The notes beneath the pieces were generated by a model. The model saw only the letters and a program-made list of their open reading frames with translations. It searched no databases and was not told where the DNA came from. A stretch of 64,000 nt of DNA, taken from NCBI GenBank assembly GCA_019217005.1, contig JAHBNG010000023.1:62001-126000 (forward strand), read 5' to 3'. Below are positions 36,909-46,434 of the stretch, one piece after another. Origin of the DNA: Chloroflexi bacterium TSY (lineage in GTDB: Bacteria > Chloroflexota > Anaerolineae > Caldilineales > Caldilineaceae). Position 1 is the first letter of the stretch. Every line of letters begins with the position of its first letter. The translations under genes and the position numbers were made by a program.

Positions 36909-37862
36909 ATGCAAAGATTTCAGGCCTATAGTATTGAAATTTCTCTGGTTACGATACTTTTATTGGCGGTCGCTTTCTTTGGCTATCTTGGTTATGGATT
37001 GGTTGTTGTGGATAGTTCGAATCGTCCATTTTCCGGTGAGCAAGCGTTGGACTATGCAGCTACACAACTGAAATTCGGGCCGCGCACAACTGGTGGCGAA
37101 GAGAGCCAACGTATGCGTGACTGGCTCGTTGAGGAACTAACAAGCAAAGGGTGGGATGTTGTGATCCAGCCTTTATTGACGCAAAATGAAACACGTGCAC
37201 AAAATATAATTGCGATCAGCAAGAATCAAGAAGAGCGTTCTCTCCCAACTCTCTTAATTGGTACCCACTATGACAGTCGGCTGATGGCCGATCAGGACGA
37301 AGATTCCAGCAATCATTCGACGCCATCACCTGGAGCCAATAGGGGGGCGTCTGGATCAGCCGTTTTATTAGAAATCGCACGCACCGTCAATCTTGATGAG
37401 ACAAATTATCGAGTGTGCCTTGGGTTTTTTGATGCAGGTGACAATGGTAATATTGACACCTGGGATTTCGCTGAAGGCAGTCGCTATTTCATCACAAATT
37501 TACAAACAGAAATCCCTCGTTGTGACCGACTCGTTGCTGCTGTCATTATTGATCAAGTTGGAAGTGCTGAACGGATGATTGTAGAACAGCAGAGCAACCC
37601 TGATTTGGTCGAGAGTTTGCAATTAGCCACCAAAGAAGTGGGATTTGACAATTTTTTGGTTGGAGAGCCAACTTCAAACATTGATGGCGATCATATGCCT
37701 TTCTTGGAGCACAATATCCCAACAGTCTATCTGTTTGATGCAAACTATCCACATCGCCATACACTTTCAGATACGCTTGATAAGCTTGATGCAGAGAATC
37801 TTGAACGTGTTGGACAGCTCCTTAAAGTATGGTTGGAAAACGGACCCGTTCTTCCACAATAG
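36909..37862 (+). CDS. Membrane-anchored M28 aminopeptidase-like metallopeptidase
   Basis: 317 residues. One N-terminal membrane helix (about 10-30). Zinc-site landmarks of family M28 follow: GTHYDSR (His and Asp), a mid-region FFDAGDNGNI, and DGDHMPF plus the HRHTLSDT segment near the C-terminus with the last His. The normal Glu-Glu catalytic pair is replaced in this segment by DAGD, as seen in some M28 relatives, so activity is probable but not certain. Likely an extracellular aminopeptidase. It follows der after 17 bp. Confidence 0.82.
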   Translation: MQRFQAYSIEISLVTILLLAVAFFGYLGYGLVVVDSSNRPFSGEQALDYAATQLKFGPRTTGGEESQRMRDWLVEELTSKGWDVVIQPLLTQNETRAQNIIAISKNQEERSLPTLLIGTHYDSRLMADQDEDSSNHSTPSPGANRGASGSAVLLEIARTVNLDETNYRVCLGFFDAGDNGNIDTWDFAEGSRYFITNLQTEIPRCDRLVAAVIIDQVGSAERMIVEQQSNPDLVESLQLATKEVGFDNFLVGEPTSNIDGDHMPFLEHNIPTVYLFDANYPHRHTLSDTLDKLDAENLERVGQLLKVWLENGPVLPQ

Positions 37863-38318
37863 AGGTGGTGTATAGGAGAACCCAGATACGCTCGAATACC
37901 AAGCGGCGCCATAATGGTACATTTTTGCTTATGTAAATATTGTTTGGTTGTGCTGCTGCGGTGTGTAAATTGAAGCAAACCCTGGTACTATTGTACCAGT
38001 TACGAACCAAGACAGATCTGATATAATAGTTGAAACACATACCCGATTCTGATAATATATACTGCACTCGCTCATAAATTTAAGATCAATTTGACCGCTT
38101 TCGGTCGCATAGAACTGAATAACAGATTATAAATTTATGGCAGTGCTCAGTACACTTGACCGAGACTTCCACTTCTCGATAAAATAATAGCAATAGTCAC
38201 CGCCTCTCTTCTTTGTACCCGACCCAAAATTGCCATTTTGAAACCAGATCTTGACGAAAAATAGGTTCGGTTTCAATCGAGGAGAAGGGATTGCTGATGA
38301 AACAAGGAATCCTCATTC
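37863..38318. other. Spacer with a conserved 41-bp motif and an operator-like palindrome
   Basis: 37921-37961 matches the motif at 8637-8677 (34 of 41). CTGGTAC-TATT-GTACCAG at 37982-37999 is a perfect 7+4+7 palindrome, operator-like. A further inverted pair, ATAAATTTA (about 38073) and TAAATTTAT (about 38131), lies between it and the receiver gene. No gene is supported here. Confidence 0.5.
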
Positions 38319-38771
38319 GTGGTAGCGAATCTAGGACAGCAAGAGACATCTACTTATAACGCGCCAGCGCCAGAATTTCCCAACCAGTTGATTCCAAACA
38401 TCCTCATCGTTGATGATGAAGAGAAGCTTGGGCGTTTTATCTGCATGGTGCTGAAAAAAGCTGGGTACCAATCTGTGGCATGTCGCAGCGTAGCGGAAGC
38501 CCGTACTCTGATCGGTACAAATACTTGGCATTTGGTTCTAACAGATATTGTCATGCCGCGCGAGAATGGATTTGAGTTGGCCTACTGGATTAGCCAAAAT
38601 TATCCTCGCCTTCCGGTTATCGCAATGACCGCTCATTCGACGGAGGCGATTGTTCACCAAGCGAATCAGCTTGGCGTTGCAGCTATTTTGCATAAACCCT
38701 TCACGCTTGAAGGGTTACGCAAGCTGCTCTCCGAAACCACTCAGCTTTATGTTAACAGTCATCGATCATAG
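38319..38771 (+). CDS. Stand-alone response-regulator receiver protein
   Basis: 150 residues from a GTG at 38319 (AAGGA about ten bases before). A receiver domain fills residues 25-145: acidic pair ILIVDDEE, phosphorylation Asp in LVLTDIVMP, Thr in AMTAHS, and Lys in LHKPF are all present. No output domain follows, so it acts by protein contact or as a phosphotransfer step. No histidine kinase gene is nearby. Confidence 0.88.
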   Translation: MVANLGQQETSTYNAPAPEFPNQLIPNILIVDDEEKLGRFICMVLKKAGYQSVACRSVAEARTLIGTNTWHLVLTDIVMPRENGFELAYWISQNYPRLPVIAMTAHSTEAIVHQANQLGVAAILHKPFTLEGLRKLLSETTQLYVNSHRS

Positions 38772-41700
38772 TCAACTCTGTAATGCTTGGGCCAGTGCTT
38801 CGGCAAGATGAACCGATTTGCGGCCAGTGAAATCGCTGATCTGATGACGACAGCTTGTACCGCTGGCAACAATGGTAACCTCCATTTCGGCTGAACGCAC
38901 CGCTGGAAAAAGGCGATCTTCACCAACGGCCGCACTGACTTCATAATGGTCAATCCCATAACCAAAGTCGCCCGCCATACCACAACAACCACTAGGAATT
39001 ACCTCCACGTCATACCCCGCTATACCTAGAACAGCTTTCGTCGATTCGTTTCCCACCAATGCTTTGTGGTGACAATGGCCGTGAAGCAATGCCTGACCAA
39101 CCTGCGCCTTCCAAGAAGCCTTGAAACCACCGGCCTCGTGCTCCTGCAAAACGAATTCCTCAAAGGTCATTGCCTTGTCTGCCAAAATGTGGGCGCGTTT
39201 CGTATCGCTGGCCAATCCAAGATACTCATCGCGTAGGGTCAAAATGCAACTGGGTTCGAGCCCGACAACAGGAATTCCCTGATTTGCATAGGGTGCAAGA
39301 AGCGCCACATTGTGATCGACCCATGCACTTGCCTTGTTGGCCTGTCCACCGGTAATCAGCGGGCGTCCACAGCATTTGCGACCTTCTGCCAGATGAACAT
39401 GATATCCAGCGGCCTCTAAAACACGAACTGCCGCTTGGGCGATATGAGTTTCATTGAAATTGCTCCATGTATCATGAAAGAGGATAACGGGCTGAAGGCT
39501 AACGGCTGAAGGCTGAGAGCGATTGGGTGGTTGGCGCGTTCGGAACCAGGATTCGAATGTCTGGGATGCATATCGAGGAAGGGTGCGTTCGCTGTGGACA
39601 CCAATTTGAGCGAGGATTGCTTTGGTGGCGGATGACTCTAATGTTCGATTGACTAGCGGGATCAGTGGCTGGCCAAAGCGAAAGAGCAACTCATTGATCG
39701 TTGGCAGAAATCCCACCATGCGATTGAAGAGTGGAAGGCCGTTTTCTTCATAGTAGTGAACCAGGTATTCAGCTTTGATCCGTGCCATATCAACTGCGGA
39801 TGGGCATTCGCTCTTGCACGCCTTGCAACCCAAACAGAGATCCATAACATCATACATTTCAGATGTGTAGAGTTCACTGTGGGGGATCCGACCAGCCATT
39901 GCGTTGCGTAACGCATTGGCGCGTCCACGCGTGCTGTCTCTCTCGTCCTTGGTCGCCATGTAACTTGGACACATGGTCCCCGACCCCAATTTACGGCAGA
40001 CGCCTGCACCATTACACATCTCAATGGCCGGTGCATAACCACCATCTGGACTCCAATCAAAAACGGTATTCAACTCAATCGTCTGATAGTCGTTCCCATA
40101 GCGCAAATTTTCAGTGACCGGCGGAGCGTCAACAATTTTGCCTGGGTTCATCAGGTTATGGGGGTCAAAGGCACGTTTGACATCTTGCAGTGACCGATAG
40201 AGGTCTGGACCAAAGATCTTCGGATTGAGTGCACTGCGTGTTAAACCATCACCATGCTCCCCGCTCATGGCGCCACCATATTTAACAGCCAAATCGGACG
40301 CATGTTCTCCTACAGCGGCGAGTAGCTCGACCCCACGCTTAGATTTCATGTTGAGCAAGGGTCGTACGTGTAGACAGCCAGCAGAGGCATGGGCATAGAC
40401 GGCTACATCGGGAATATCTCCCTGATCTTCGCAGAACTTCAAAATATCGCCTAGATAGTCAGCCAACTGCTCCTGGGGAACGCTCACGTCTTCAATTCCC
40501 GTCACTGGCTTGTAGTGACCACGACGGCTCATGAGTAAGTTGAGTCCGGCTTTTCGTACCTCCCAAATTTCAGCCTGTTTTGCCCGGTCAGTGACGTGCA
40601 GGATGGTCCCTCGATATTGCCGATCGCGTAGATGCTGTTCCAAATGAGCAAGCTTACGGCCCACCTCTTGTTCCGATTCACCATAAAACTCGGTTAAGAG
40701 GACAGCCTCTGGATCGCCATCTACAAAGTGCATCCGCTTGGCCCATTCTGGTTGTGCACGCGCCAGATCCATGAGTTGTTTATCCAACAATTCAGAAGCG
40801 CTTGGATCCGTTTCCAAAATATTTGGAATTGCAGCGCAAGCATCGAGGGTGCGGTCAAAATGAACCACGGCAAGTCCAGTATAAGTTGGCTTTGGGACGA
40901 GATTCACGGTTGCCTCAGTCATCACTGCCAGCGTGCCTTCGCTGCCGGTGAGAAGCTGGGCCAGGTTAAATTGCTCAATCAACGCCGGATCACAGATTGG
41001 CGGACGAAAGCGACTGTCAAAGCTGAGCTTGTGTCGTTCGGAAGGGGGGAGGAGGGCTGCCGCCAACCGATCCAGATTATAGCCCGATGCACGGCGCCAA
41101 TGCTTTGGCCAACGCTCGAGAATCTCCTCCATGACACCGTGAATGATACGTGGCACTTGGCTATAGATCCGACCTTCCAAGCTGTCGGACTTCGCCTTCG
41201 TTGCCAATGCCGCTGGATCCACCGGACCAAAGCGGGCACTCGATCCATCAGAAAGAATCGCTGCTGTCTCTTGAACATTGTCAGCCATCATGCCATAAAG
41301 AATGCTGTGGCTCCCTGTCGCATTGTTACCGATGCTGCCGCCGATAGTTGCCCGATTTGCGCTCGCCGGATCGGGTCCCATCATCAATCCATACTCTCCC
41401 AATTGGGTGTTGAGAGCCGCAAAGTTAATACCCGGTTGAACAGTAACCGTTCGGGCCTCTGCGTCTACGTTCAGCACTTGATCCATATATTTGCTAAAGT
41501 CGATCACAATTGCAGGGCCCACTGTCTGTCCAGCCAAAGAGCTTCCACCACCCCGGGGCAAGACGGGCACCTGATGACGCGCAGCAATTTCGATTGTGGC
41601 CTGCACATCCTCCGCTCTCTGAGGAATGACGACGCCAACGGGCTGAATCTGGTAGAGACTCGCATCTGTACTGTAGAGCATGCGTGTGTAGCCATCGAAG

Positions 41701-41843
41701 CGTACTTCGCCTTCCACAACGCGTCGCAAATCGACCACCAGATCGAGGTTATTGTTAACGAGACCACGCATGTCCGCAGACGATAGACGAGAAGAAGATT
41801 TGATTGACATGGGCCGACGTTCAGCAGTTAATGACGCTGTCAT
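38772..41843 (-). CDS. FAD-linked oxidase fused to Fe-S/CCG domains (GlcD/Ydij/D-lactate dehydrogenase type)
   Basis: 1023 residues. Residues about 40-260 form the FAD-binding PCMH domain (QRAEDVQATIEIAARHQV, PRGGGSSLAGQT). The C-terminal FAD-oxidase domain spans to about 600 (MSGEHGDGLTRSA). Then CNGAGVCRK and CLGCKACKSECPS bind 4Fe-4S clusters. The last part has CCG motifs, KCCGRPLITGG and GCCGMAGDFGY. Such fusions oxidise 2-hydroxy acids (D-lactate, 2-hydroxyglutarate or glycolate) and pass electrons to the membrane pool. A segment near residue 785 (RQPPNRSQPSAVSLQPV) is made of a repeat word, suggesting repeat DNA is tolerated in frame. Confidence 0.88.
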   Translation of the reverse strand: MTASLTAERRPMSIKSSSRLSSADMRGLVNNNLDLVVDLRRVVEGEVRFDGYTRMLYSTDASLYQIQPVGVVIPQRAEDVQATIEIAARHQVPVLPRGGGSSLAGQTVGPAIVIDFSKYMDQVLNVDAEARTVTVQPGINFAALNTQLGEYGLMMGPDPASANRATIGGSIGNNATGSHSILYGMMADNVQETAAILSDGSSARFGPVDPAALATKAKSDSLEGRIYSQVPRIIHGVMEEILERWPKHWRRASGYNLDRLAAALLPPSERHKLSFDSRFRPPICDPALIEQFNLAQLLTGSEGTLAVMTEATVNLVPKPTYTGLAVVHFDRTLDACAAIPNILETDPSASELLDKQLMDLARAQPEWAKRMHFVDGDPEAVLLTEFYGESEQEVGRKLAHLEQHLRDRQYRGTILHVTDRAKQAEIWEVRKAGLNLLMSRRGHYKPVTGIEDVSVPQEQLADYLGDILKFCEDQGDIPDVAVYAHASAGCLHVRPLLNMKSKRGVELLAAVGEHASDLAVKYGGAMSGEHGDGLTRSALNPKIFGPDLYRSLQDVKRAFDPHNLMNPGKIVDAPPVTENLRYGNDYQTIELNTVFDWSPDGGYAPAIEMCNGAGVCRKLGSGTMCPSYMATKDERDSTRGRANALRNAMAGRIPHSELYTSEMYDVMDLCLGCKACKSECPSAVDMARIKAEYLVHYYEENGLPLFNRMVGFLPTINELLFRFGQPLIPLVNRTLESSATKAILAQIGVHSERTLPRYASQTFESWFRTRQPPNRSQPSAVSLQPVILFHDTWSNFNETHIAQAAVRVLEAAGYHVHLAEGRKCCGRPLITGGQANKASAWVDHNVALLAPYANQGIPVVGLEPSCILTLRDEYLGLASDTKRAHILADKAMTFEEFVLQEHEAGGFKASWKAQVGQALLHGHCHHKALVGNESTKAVLGIAGYDVEVIPSGCCGMAGDFGYGIDHYEVSAAVGEDRLFPAVRSAEMEVTIVASGTSCRHQISDFTGRKSVHLAEALAQALQS

Positions 41844-41893
41844 ATAGAAATCCTTGCATGTTTAATAAGTTGTTCTAACCAATAACGGTTTTC

Positions 41894-41979
41894 TGAGGAA
41901 TTGTGTGGTTTCAGACAGTTGGTTGGTTTGCTGGTTGGTTAACTAACCAACCAGCAAACATCTACCCCATAAAACCTCA
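41894..41979. repeat. R11 repeat unit, copy 2
   Basis: TGAGGAATTGTGTGGTTTCA to CTACCCCATAAAACCTCA, with a GTTGG/CCAAC hairpin core. It is the reverse-orientation partner of 14635-14733 and sits just upstream of the oxidase gene start. Confidence 0.65.
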
Positions 41980-42301
41980 CAGATCCCCAATAACTTACGA
42001 TAGTTGTAAAGACAATGCGTTTGCTGTGATAGATAATTCATGCTCTGATCCGGCGCAACAACAGAAAAGGAGCACCGCCTCAAAGATGTAAAAGACATCT
42101 TACAAGGTGGAGCCCACTGAACTATACAAACAGTTGGAGGGATCTGATTATTTTAGTCTTCTTTCATTGGGGGACCAAAAAAGCGACTATCCTGTTAACA
42201 CCTGCTTTCGGGCTAAATATTTGGTTGGAGAGGTCGTTTCTTTTTGTTGCCTTCCGATCTATTCTTTGGGTTCGGTGATGGCTGGGCAGAATGACCACGT
42301 A

Positions 42302-44056
42302 CTATTTAGGATTCGCAACAGCCTCAAACGCTCCCAAGTCAGCTATGCCTCTGCGCAGATTGCCGCGCAAATCGAATAGGATTCCTTGTCGATCGTCTAC
42401 ACCTAGAAGAGGGCGCGATCCGACTGCGCGATCACCAGCATCAACCACAGGACTTTCCGTGGATGGGACCACGTTTCGAATGCAGTGCTCTGTTGGATTG
42501 GTCCATTTATGGATAGTCACACAGTAATCCTCGGCCAATTTTGCCTCTTGTGCATTGGCCGCCATCTGATCTTCATCGAGTGGACAACTGAGACCAACAA
42601 TTTTCTGGTCGCTGTTGTAAAACCCGTTATAACACATGGTTGTTGTGGCATTTAGGTCAAAGCTGCCAAAGCGATATACATCGACAAAGAGATTGTTGCG
42701 AATGTCAAGGTTGTCTGGCTGAATGTTGGTGCGCAGATATTCAACGTCTACGTTTGCACTGCTGTGAAAGGTGTTGTTATAGATTTCAATTGCGCTCACG
42801 TCAGTATTGATCTGCAGAATACGTCCATCTGTATCTGGTTCAGAGGGGTGTGCACCTGCTGTGTAGTGACCGATATCTGAAAAAAGATTGTTTCGCAGCG
42901 TAATTTGTGTTGGTCCATCACTCTGAAAGCTAAGCCCAATCGCTGTATTGAAAATCACGTTACACTCAATCAGAACGTCACTGACATCGCCTTCGTCCCC
43001 TTGAAGAACAAGAGCTTGTCCTCGGCTACCGGACCCACCACATTGGGGCGCCGTTTCACGGAAACCATGAAAAATATTGCCACGAATGATCGAGGGAGTG
43101 CCGTCCGACGCTGCGCCCATTTTGAGGTCAATGGCGTTTTCCGCGCAAGCACATGAGCCATTGGGAGTCTGGATTCCTGTTGTACAATCTGCGTATAGTG
43201 CGTCTGTGATGTATATCTCATTCTCTTCCACCACAAGACCCTCGAGGACCGTTTCCTTAGAAGGATTGGTTTGTAGACCTTCTGTACAATTGTAAATTTC
43301 GTTATTGAGAATTCGAATATTGTCACTCTCTTGTAGTCGAATACAGACGGTGTCCTGACCTGGGATCATCAAGTCTGTGTTGCGCAGCACGCTGTTTTGG
43401 ACTGTGTTATGATCGCTCTGATCTTTAAAGACGATCAGGTCCATCTGATTCTCGGCCAAGATATTGTTGAAGATAATGTGATTCCCGTCGCTGTTTACTT
43501 CGACCAGATTTAAGTTGGAAGGCGTGCCATCTCCTCGCAGCACCACACCGTCGATAATCCAGTAAGCCGAGTCGATTGTTAATCCTTGGATGACTACTTG
43601 CTCCTGATCCTTTAGGGTCCAAGGTTCAGCTGTCCCACCTGATTCGGTATAAGAGCGAATTACACGGGGAACTGTTGACGAGCCGCTCATTGTCAAATCG
43701 GCTGCTGAATAGAGACCAGGTTGTAAGCAAAAGACACGGATCGTTGGTTCATTTATTTTGCTTTGCCACTCCTGATCCGTTTCAAGAATATCTACATCAT
43801 CCCCGGTACATTCAGGGAGCAAGGGCGATGAGAGATAGGAATCGGGTCCAGCCAAATGTCCGGTTGATTGCGTTTGGTCCCTCCCGATAATGAGGGGTAA
43901 GAAAATTTCATCACCACCTTGCTCGGAGACTTGAGTTTGCTGGGAGGGTGGAAGTGATAAATTTACCCCGAGCAATAGAGGTGTCAGAAGCAGCGAGCAA
44001 AGTAGTATAGAATAGGGAGCAGCAAAGGCTGTTTGGATCGTAGGTTTGTTGAGCAT
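42302..44056 (-). CDS. Secreted right-handed beta-helix protein
   Basis: 584 residues. N-terminal signal or anchor helix (about 12-32, ILLCSLLLTPLLLGV). The body shows repeated beta-helix rungs with Asn ladders: RILNNEIYNCTEGL, VVEENEIYI, LIECNVIFNTAIGLSF, TLRNNLFSD and IEIYNNTFHSS. Such proteins often bind or cut polysaccharides (pectate-lyase-like). The C-terminal end, DLRGNLRRGIADLGAFE, is the common end of Chloroflexota and Bacteroidetes surface beta-helix proteins. No catalytic site can be assigned. An R4 hairpin lies 141 bp upstream of the ATG. Confidence 0.82.
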   Translation of the reverse strand: MLNKPTIQTAFAAPYSILLCSLLLTPLLLGVNLSLPPSQQTQVSEQGGDEIFLPLIIGRDQTQSTGHLAGPDSYLSSPLLPECTGDDVDILETDQEWQSKINEPTIRVFCLQPGLYSAADLTMSGSSTVPRVIRSYTESGGTAEPWTLKDQEQVVIQGLTIDSAYWIIDGVVLRGDGTPSNLNLVEVNSDGNHIIFNNILAENQMDLIVFKDQSDHNTVQNSVLRNTDLMIPGQDTVCIRLQESDNIRILNNEIYNCTEGLQTNPSKETVLEGLVVEENEIYITDALYADCTTGIQTPNGSCACAENAIDLKMGAASDGTPSIIRGNIFHGFRETAPQCGGSGSRGQALVLQGDEGDVSDVLIECNVIFNTAIGLSFQSDGPTQITLRNNLFSDIGHYTAGAHPSEPDTDGRILQINTDVSAIEIYNNTFHSSANVDVEYLRTNIQPDNLDIRNNLFVDVYRFGSFDLNATTTMCYNGFYNSDQKIVGLSCPLDEDQMAANAQEAKLAEDYCVTIHKWTNPTEHCIRNVVPSTESPVVDAGDRAVGSRPLLGVDDRQGILFDLRGNLRRGIADLGAFEAVANPK

Positions 44057-44196
44057 TGAGTCAGGATCATCGATGAAAAGGGTAGTATACTACAAATTGT
44101 GCAAAAGCTACTTGGCCAGTCAGAGCGAAAGCGAATTTACACACAATCTGGGATACCACCGTGAAAAGAGTAAAAATCGGTATGATTCTCATAACC

Positions 44197-44266
44197 ACAT
44201 CATTTAAACTTCGGACAATTGTCTCTCGATAGCAAATAGTTCGATTGTCTGAAATATAAGCCGCAT
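44197..44266. repeat. R4 inverted-repeat hairpin, copy 4
   Basis: CATCATTTAAACTTCGGACA and GATTGTCTGAAATATAAGCC are the arms. Upstream of the beta-helix gene. The stretch from 44267 to 44429 shows nothing else recognisable. Confidence 0.72.
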
Positions 44267-44429
44267 TTCCATCAGAGTAAAAATGAGCTTGATTCGCTCT
44301 TTTGGCTGATGAACAATTGAGTCACCCAATAGCACGCGACAAAGATTGTATCTAATGCGTAAATAAATTTCGTTAGCAGTATATCACAACGCTAGGTTGG
44401 CGGAGCAGAACTAGATAATGTAAACTATA

Positions 44430-46053
44430 CTTAATACTACTGTGCATCAAGTAAAGGCTCGATAATGTTCGATTTTTGCACAAGATAATGCGAGCGTTTA
44501 GCGGAAGCAAGACGACGTTGCTTGTAGCGAAGGCGCTCGATAGTCTCAGCGAGTGTCAAGACAGGTTTAGGCAGAACGGCATGGAGAAGTTCAACAACCT
44601 GTGGCAAAGTGAGAGCGGGGGCATCATATTTGAGGAAAAACTGAGAACGAGCCAAGAAACCAAAGGCCAAAATGACTAAGGTCATATGATGATGCCAACC
44701 GAGCCAACTGCGAGTTTCATATTCGTTGAGTCCGAGAAACTGCTTGGCTTGTTCAAAAATGGTTTCAATGGGCCAACGCAAAGCAGAAACAGTGGCGAAG
44801 TCATCCAAGGAAGTCTCAAGGGGTGCATTGGAGAGAAAGTATTGCAGAGAGCAATCGGGATTGCGGCGGACGATGAGCCAGAGAGCAGAACCGGGGAGCC
44901 CATTGCGGACAGAGACAATGCGGCGACAAGCAATGGAAGCAACGATGAAGCCCTTGGAGCCCTCTTTGAGAACATGCTGTTGCCACTCATGCTCCTGGAA
45001 GGTGTCAGCGAGTTGAGCAACGGTGAGAGGCGTAGGTTCACCAGGCCGGACGCGGAGCTTGGAAGCTTTGCGCCCGCGTCCAGATGATGCGGGCAGATAG
45101 GTCTGGGGGCTGGAGGTCCAGACACGAATCTCTTTGGGCACTTCAGCAAAGTAGCTGTAAGCGGTTTGGCCATCAATGCAGTCAAGCAGATGAGTATCTT
45201 TGCCAAAGGCTTCATCCATAGTGATCCAGCGGATGGGCAACGCACCCAGGGCGTGCGTCTGCTCAATCATGGACCCAAGCCAATTCATTTTTTGTTTGGA
45301 AGGTCAGGTCAGTGGGAAGACCGGTTTTGTACCGCTTCTCTGCATACTCATCACTAAACCATTCTTGGGGGATATACAACCGACAGTTCAGTAAGGTATA
45401 GCCATGAGAGCTATTATATCCCAGGAAGACTCCGGCTTGACAGTTGGCGATCTTGCCCAGTTCGCCACACCGCTGCCGCTTGACGCCCACTGACTCTTCT
45501 CCTTGCTTGGGAATGTCGCTCCCATCCAGGAGTAAGACGCCATTTGCGTCTCCCAACAACTCACCTGTCTGTCGAGTATGTTCCGCCAGCATCGCTTCAC
45601 CGCTCCAGCGGCTCTGACCCACAAAGCTTTGCAGGGGGGCGTACACCCGATTCTCCTACTGTCGCCAGCGCGATGTTCTCGGCCGATTTGCGTTTGATTT
45701 CGGGGTCTAACAAGCCTCGCATGTAGTGGTACGCATGCTCTCTCTGAGCCACATGGCTGAAGTATGGACTATATATGGCATGATACTCCTGGAGTTGGTC
45801 GGCCAGTGCCGCCAGTTGCTCTTCTGTCAGTTCCAGCAGCGGCGGGCTTTCCAGTTGGCTGTAGTCATATTGATTGACTGCTTGAGCAAGTTTCATCTTG
45901 ATTTCCTTTCATCGAAGACTGCTTCATTTTATTGGCTCTTCAGTCTATCTCATTTTTCCTTTGCATTCTGTTTGCGTTTTGTTAGCAATATGCCCAGAAA
46001 TATAACGAATTTCCTTTGTGTTTCACAATATATTGCTGCACAGTAGTATTAAG
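44430..46053 (-). mobile_element. IS701-type insertion sequence, decayed (about 1624 bp)
   Basis: CTTAATACTACTGTGCA at the left and its complement TGCACAGTAGTATTAAG at the right are 17-bp perfect inverted repeats. No target duplication was found next to them. It sits in the spacer upstream of the HlyD gene. The transposase gene inside is frameshifted. Confidence 0.85.
44437..45896 (-). pseudogene. IS701-family transposase, broken in three frames
   Basis: Read from 45896 down: MKLAQAVNQYDYSQLE then YMRGLLDPEIKRKSAENIAL; shift near 45640; FVGQSRW, LLLDGSDIPKQGEESVGVKR, GKIANCQAGVFLGYNS (first DDE Asp in DGSD); shift near 45280; MNWLGSM, ITMDEAFGKD (second Asp), SALRWPIETIFEQAKQFLGLN (Glu). All three catalytic positions remain but no single frame does. 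About 485 residues if repaired. Confidence 0.85.
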
Positions 46054-46133
46054 CCTTAAGAATAAATTTCATATTGTTTTTGCGCCGTGGGATTGAGTTA
46101 TGCTAAGCAGTGAATATTTCTACTACTAATTTG

Positions 46134-46288
46134 GGGGTGGTTCAGAATTAGGTTTACACTTTTGATACATAGATAAAAATCTATATGAGGTCATTTTCTG
46201 CCTGAGCATGGCTCAAAGTAGAAAATATAAACATCTTTTCTCTTTGCAAAAATGTAAACCTAATTGTCCGCCTAAAATGAACCACCCC
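46134..46288. mobile_element. R7 MITE-like element, copy 2 (155 bp)
   Basis: GGGGTGGTTCAGAATTAGGT to CCTAAAATGAACCACCCC. CTAATTTG flanks both sides (46126-46133 and 46289-46296), an 8-bp duplication. Sequence is nearly the exact reverse complement of copy 3 at 55954, so these two spread recently. It lies in the spacer before the HlyD gene. Confidence 0.92.
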
Positions 46289-46434
46289 CTAATTTGAACA
46301 ATTTTCCACTAGCCGTTTTGTATTTTATGCATTATCCTAATCCGCGGTATAAGCAATTGTTTCAATGTTTTGTCTATCTCTGGGACAAGACATCCGTTTA
46401 ACAAACCATCAGCCTGAAAGGTTGGAGAACAACT

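Noticed and set aside
40728..41786. Long open frame antisense to the FAD/Fe-S oxidase
   Set aside because: It lies entirely within a clear 1023-residue gene on the other strand and has no family resemblance; it is a shadow frame.
42107..42379. 90-codon plus frame near the beta-helix gene
   Set aside because: Mostly overlaps the end of the beta-helix gene on the other strand and shows no coding character.
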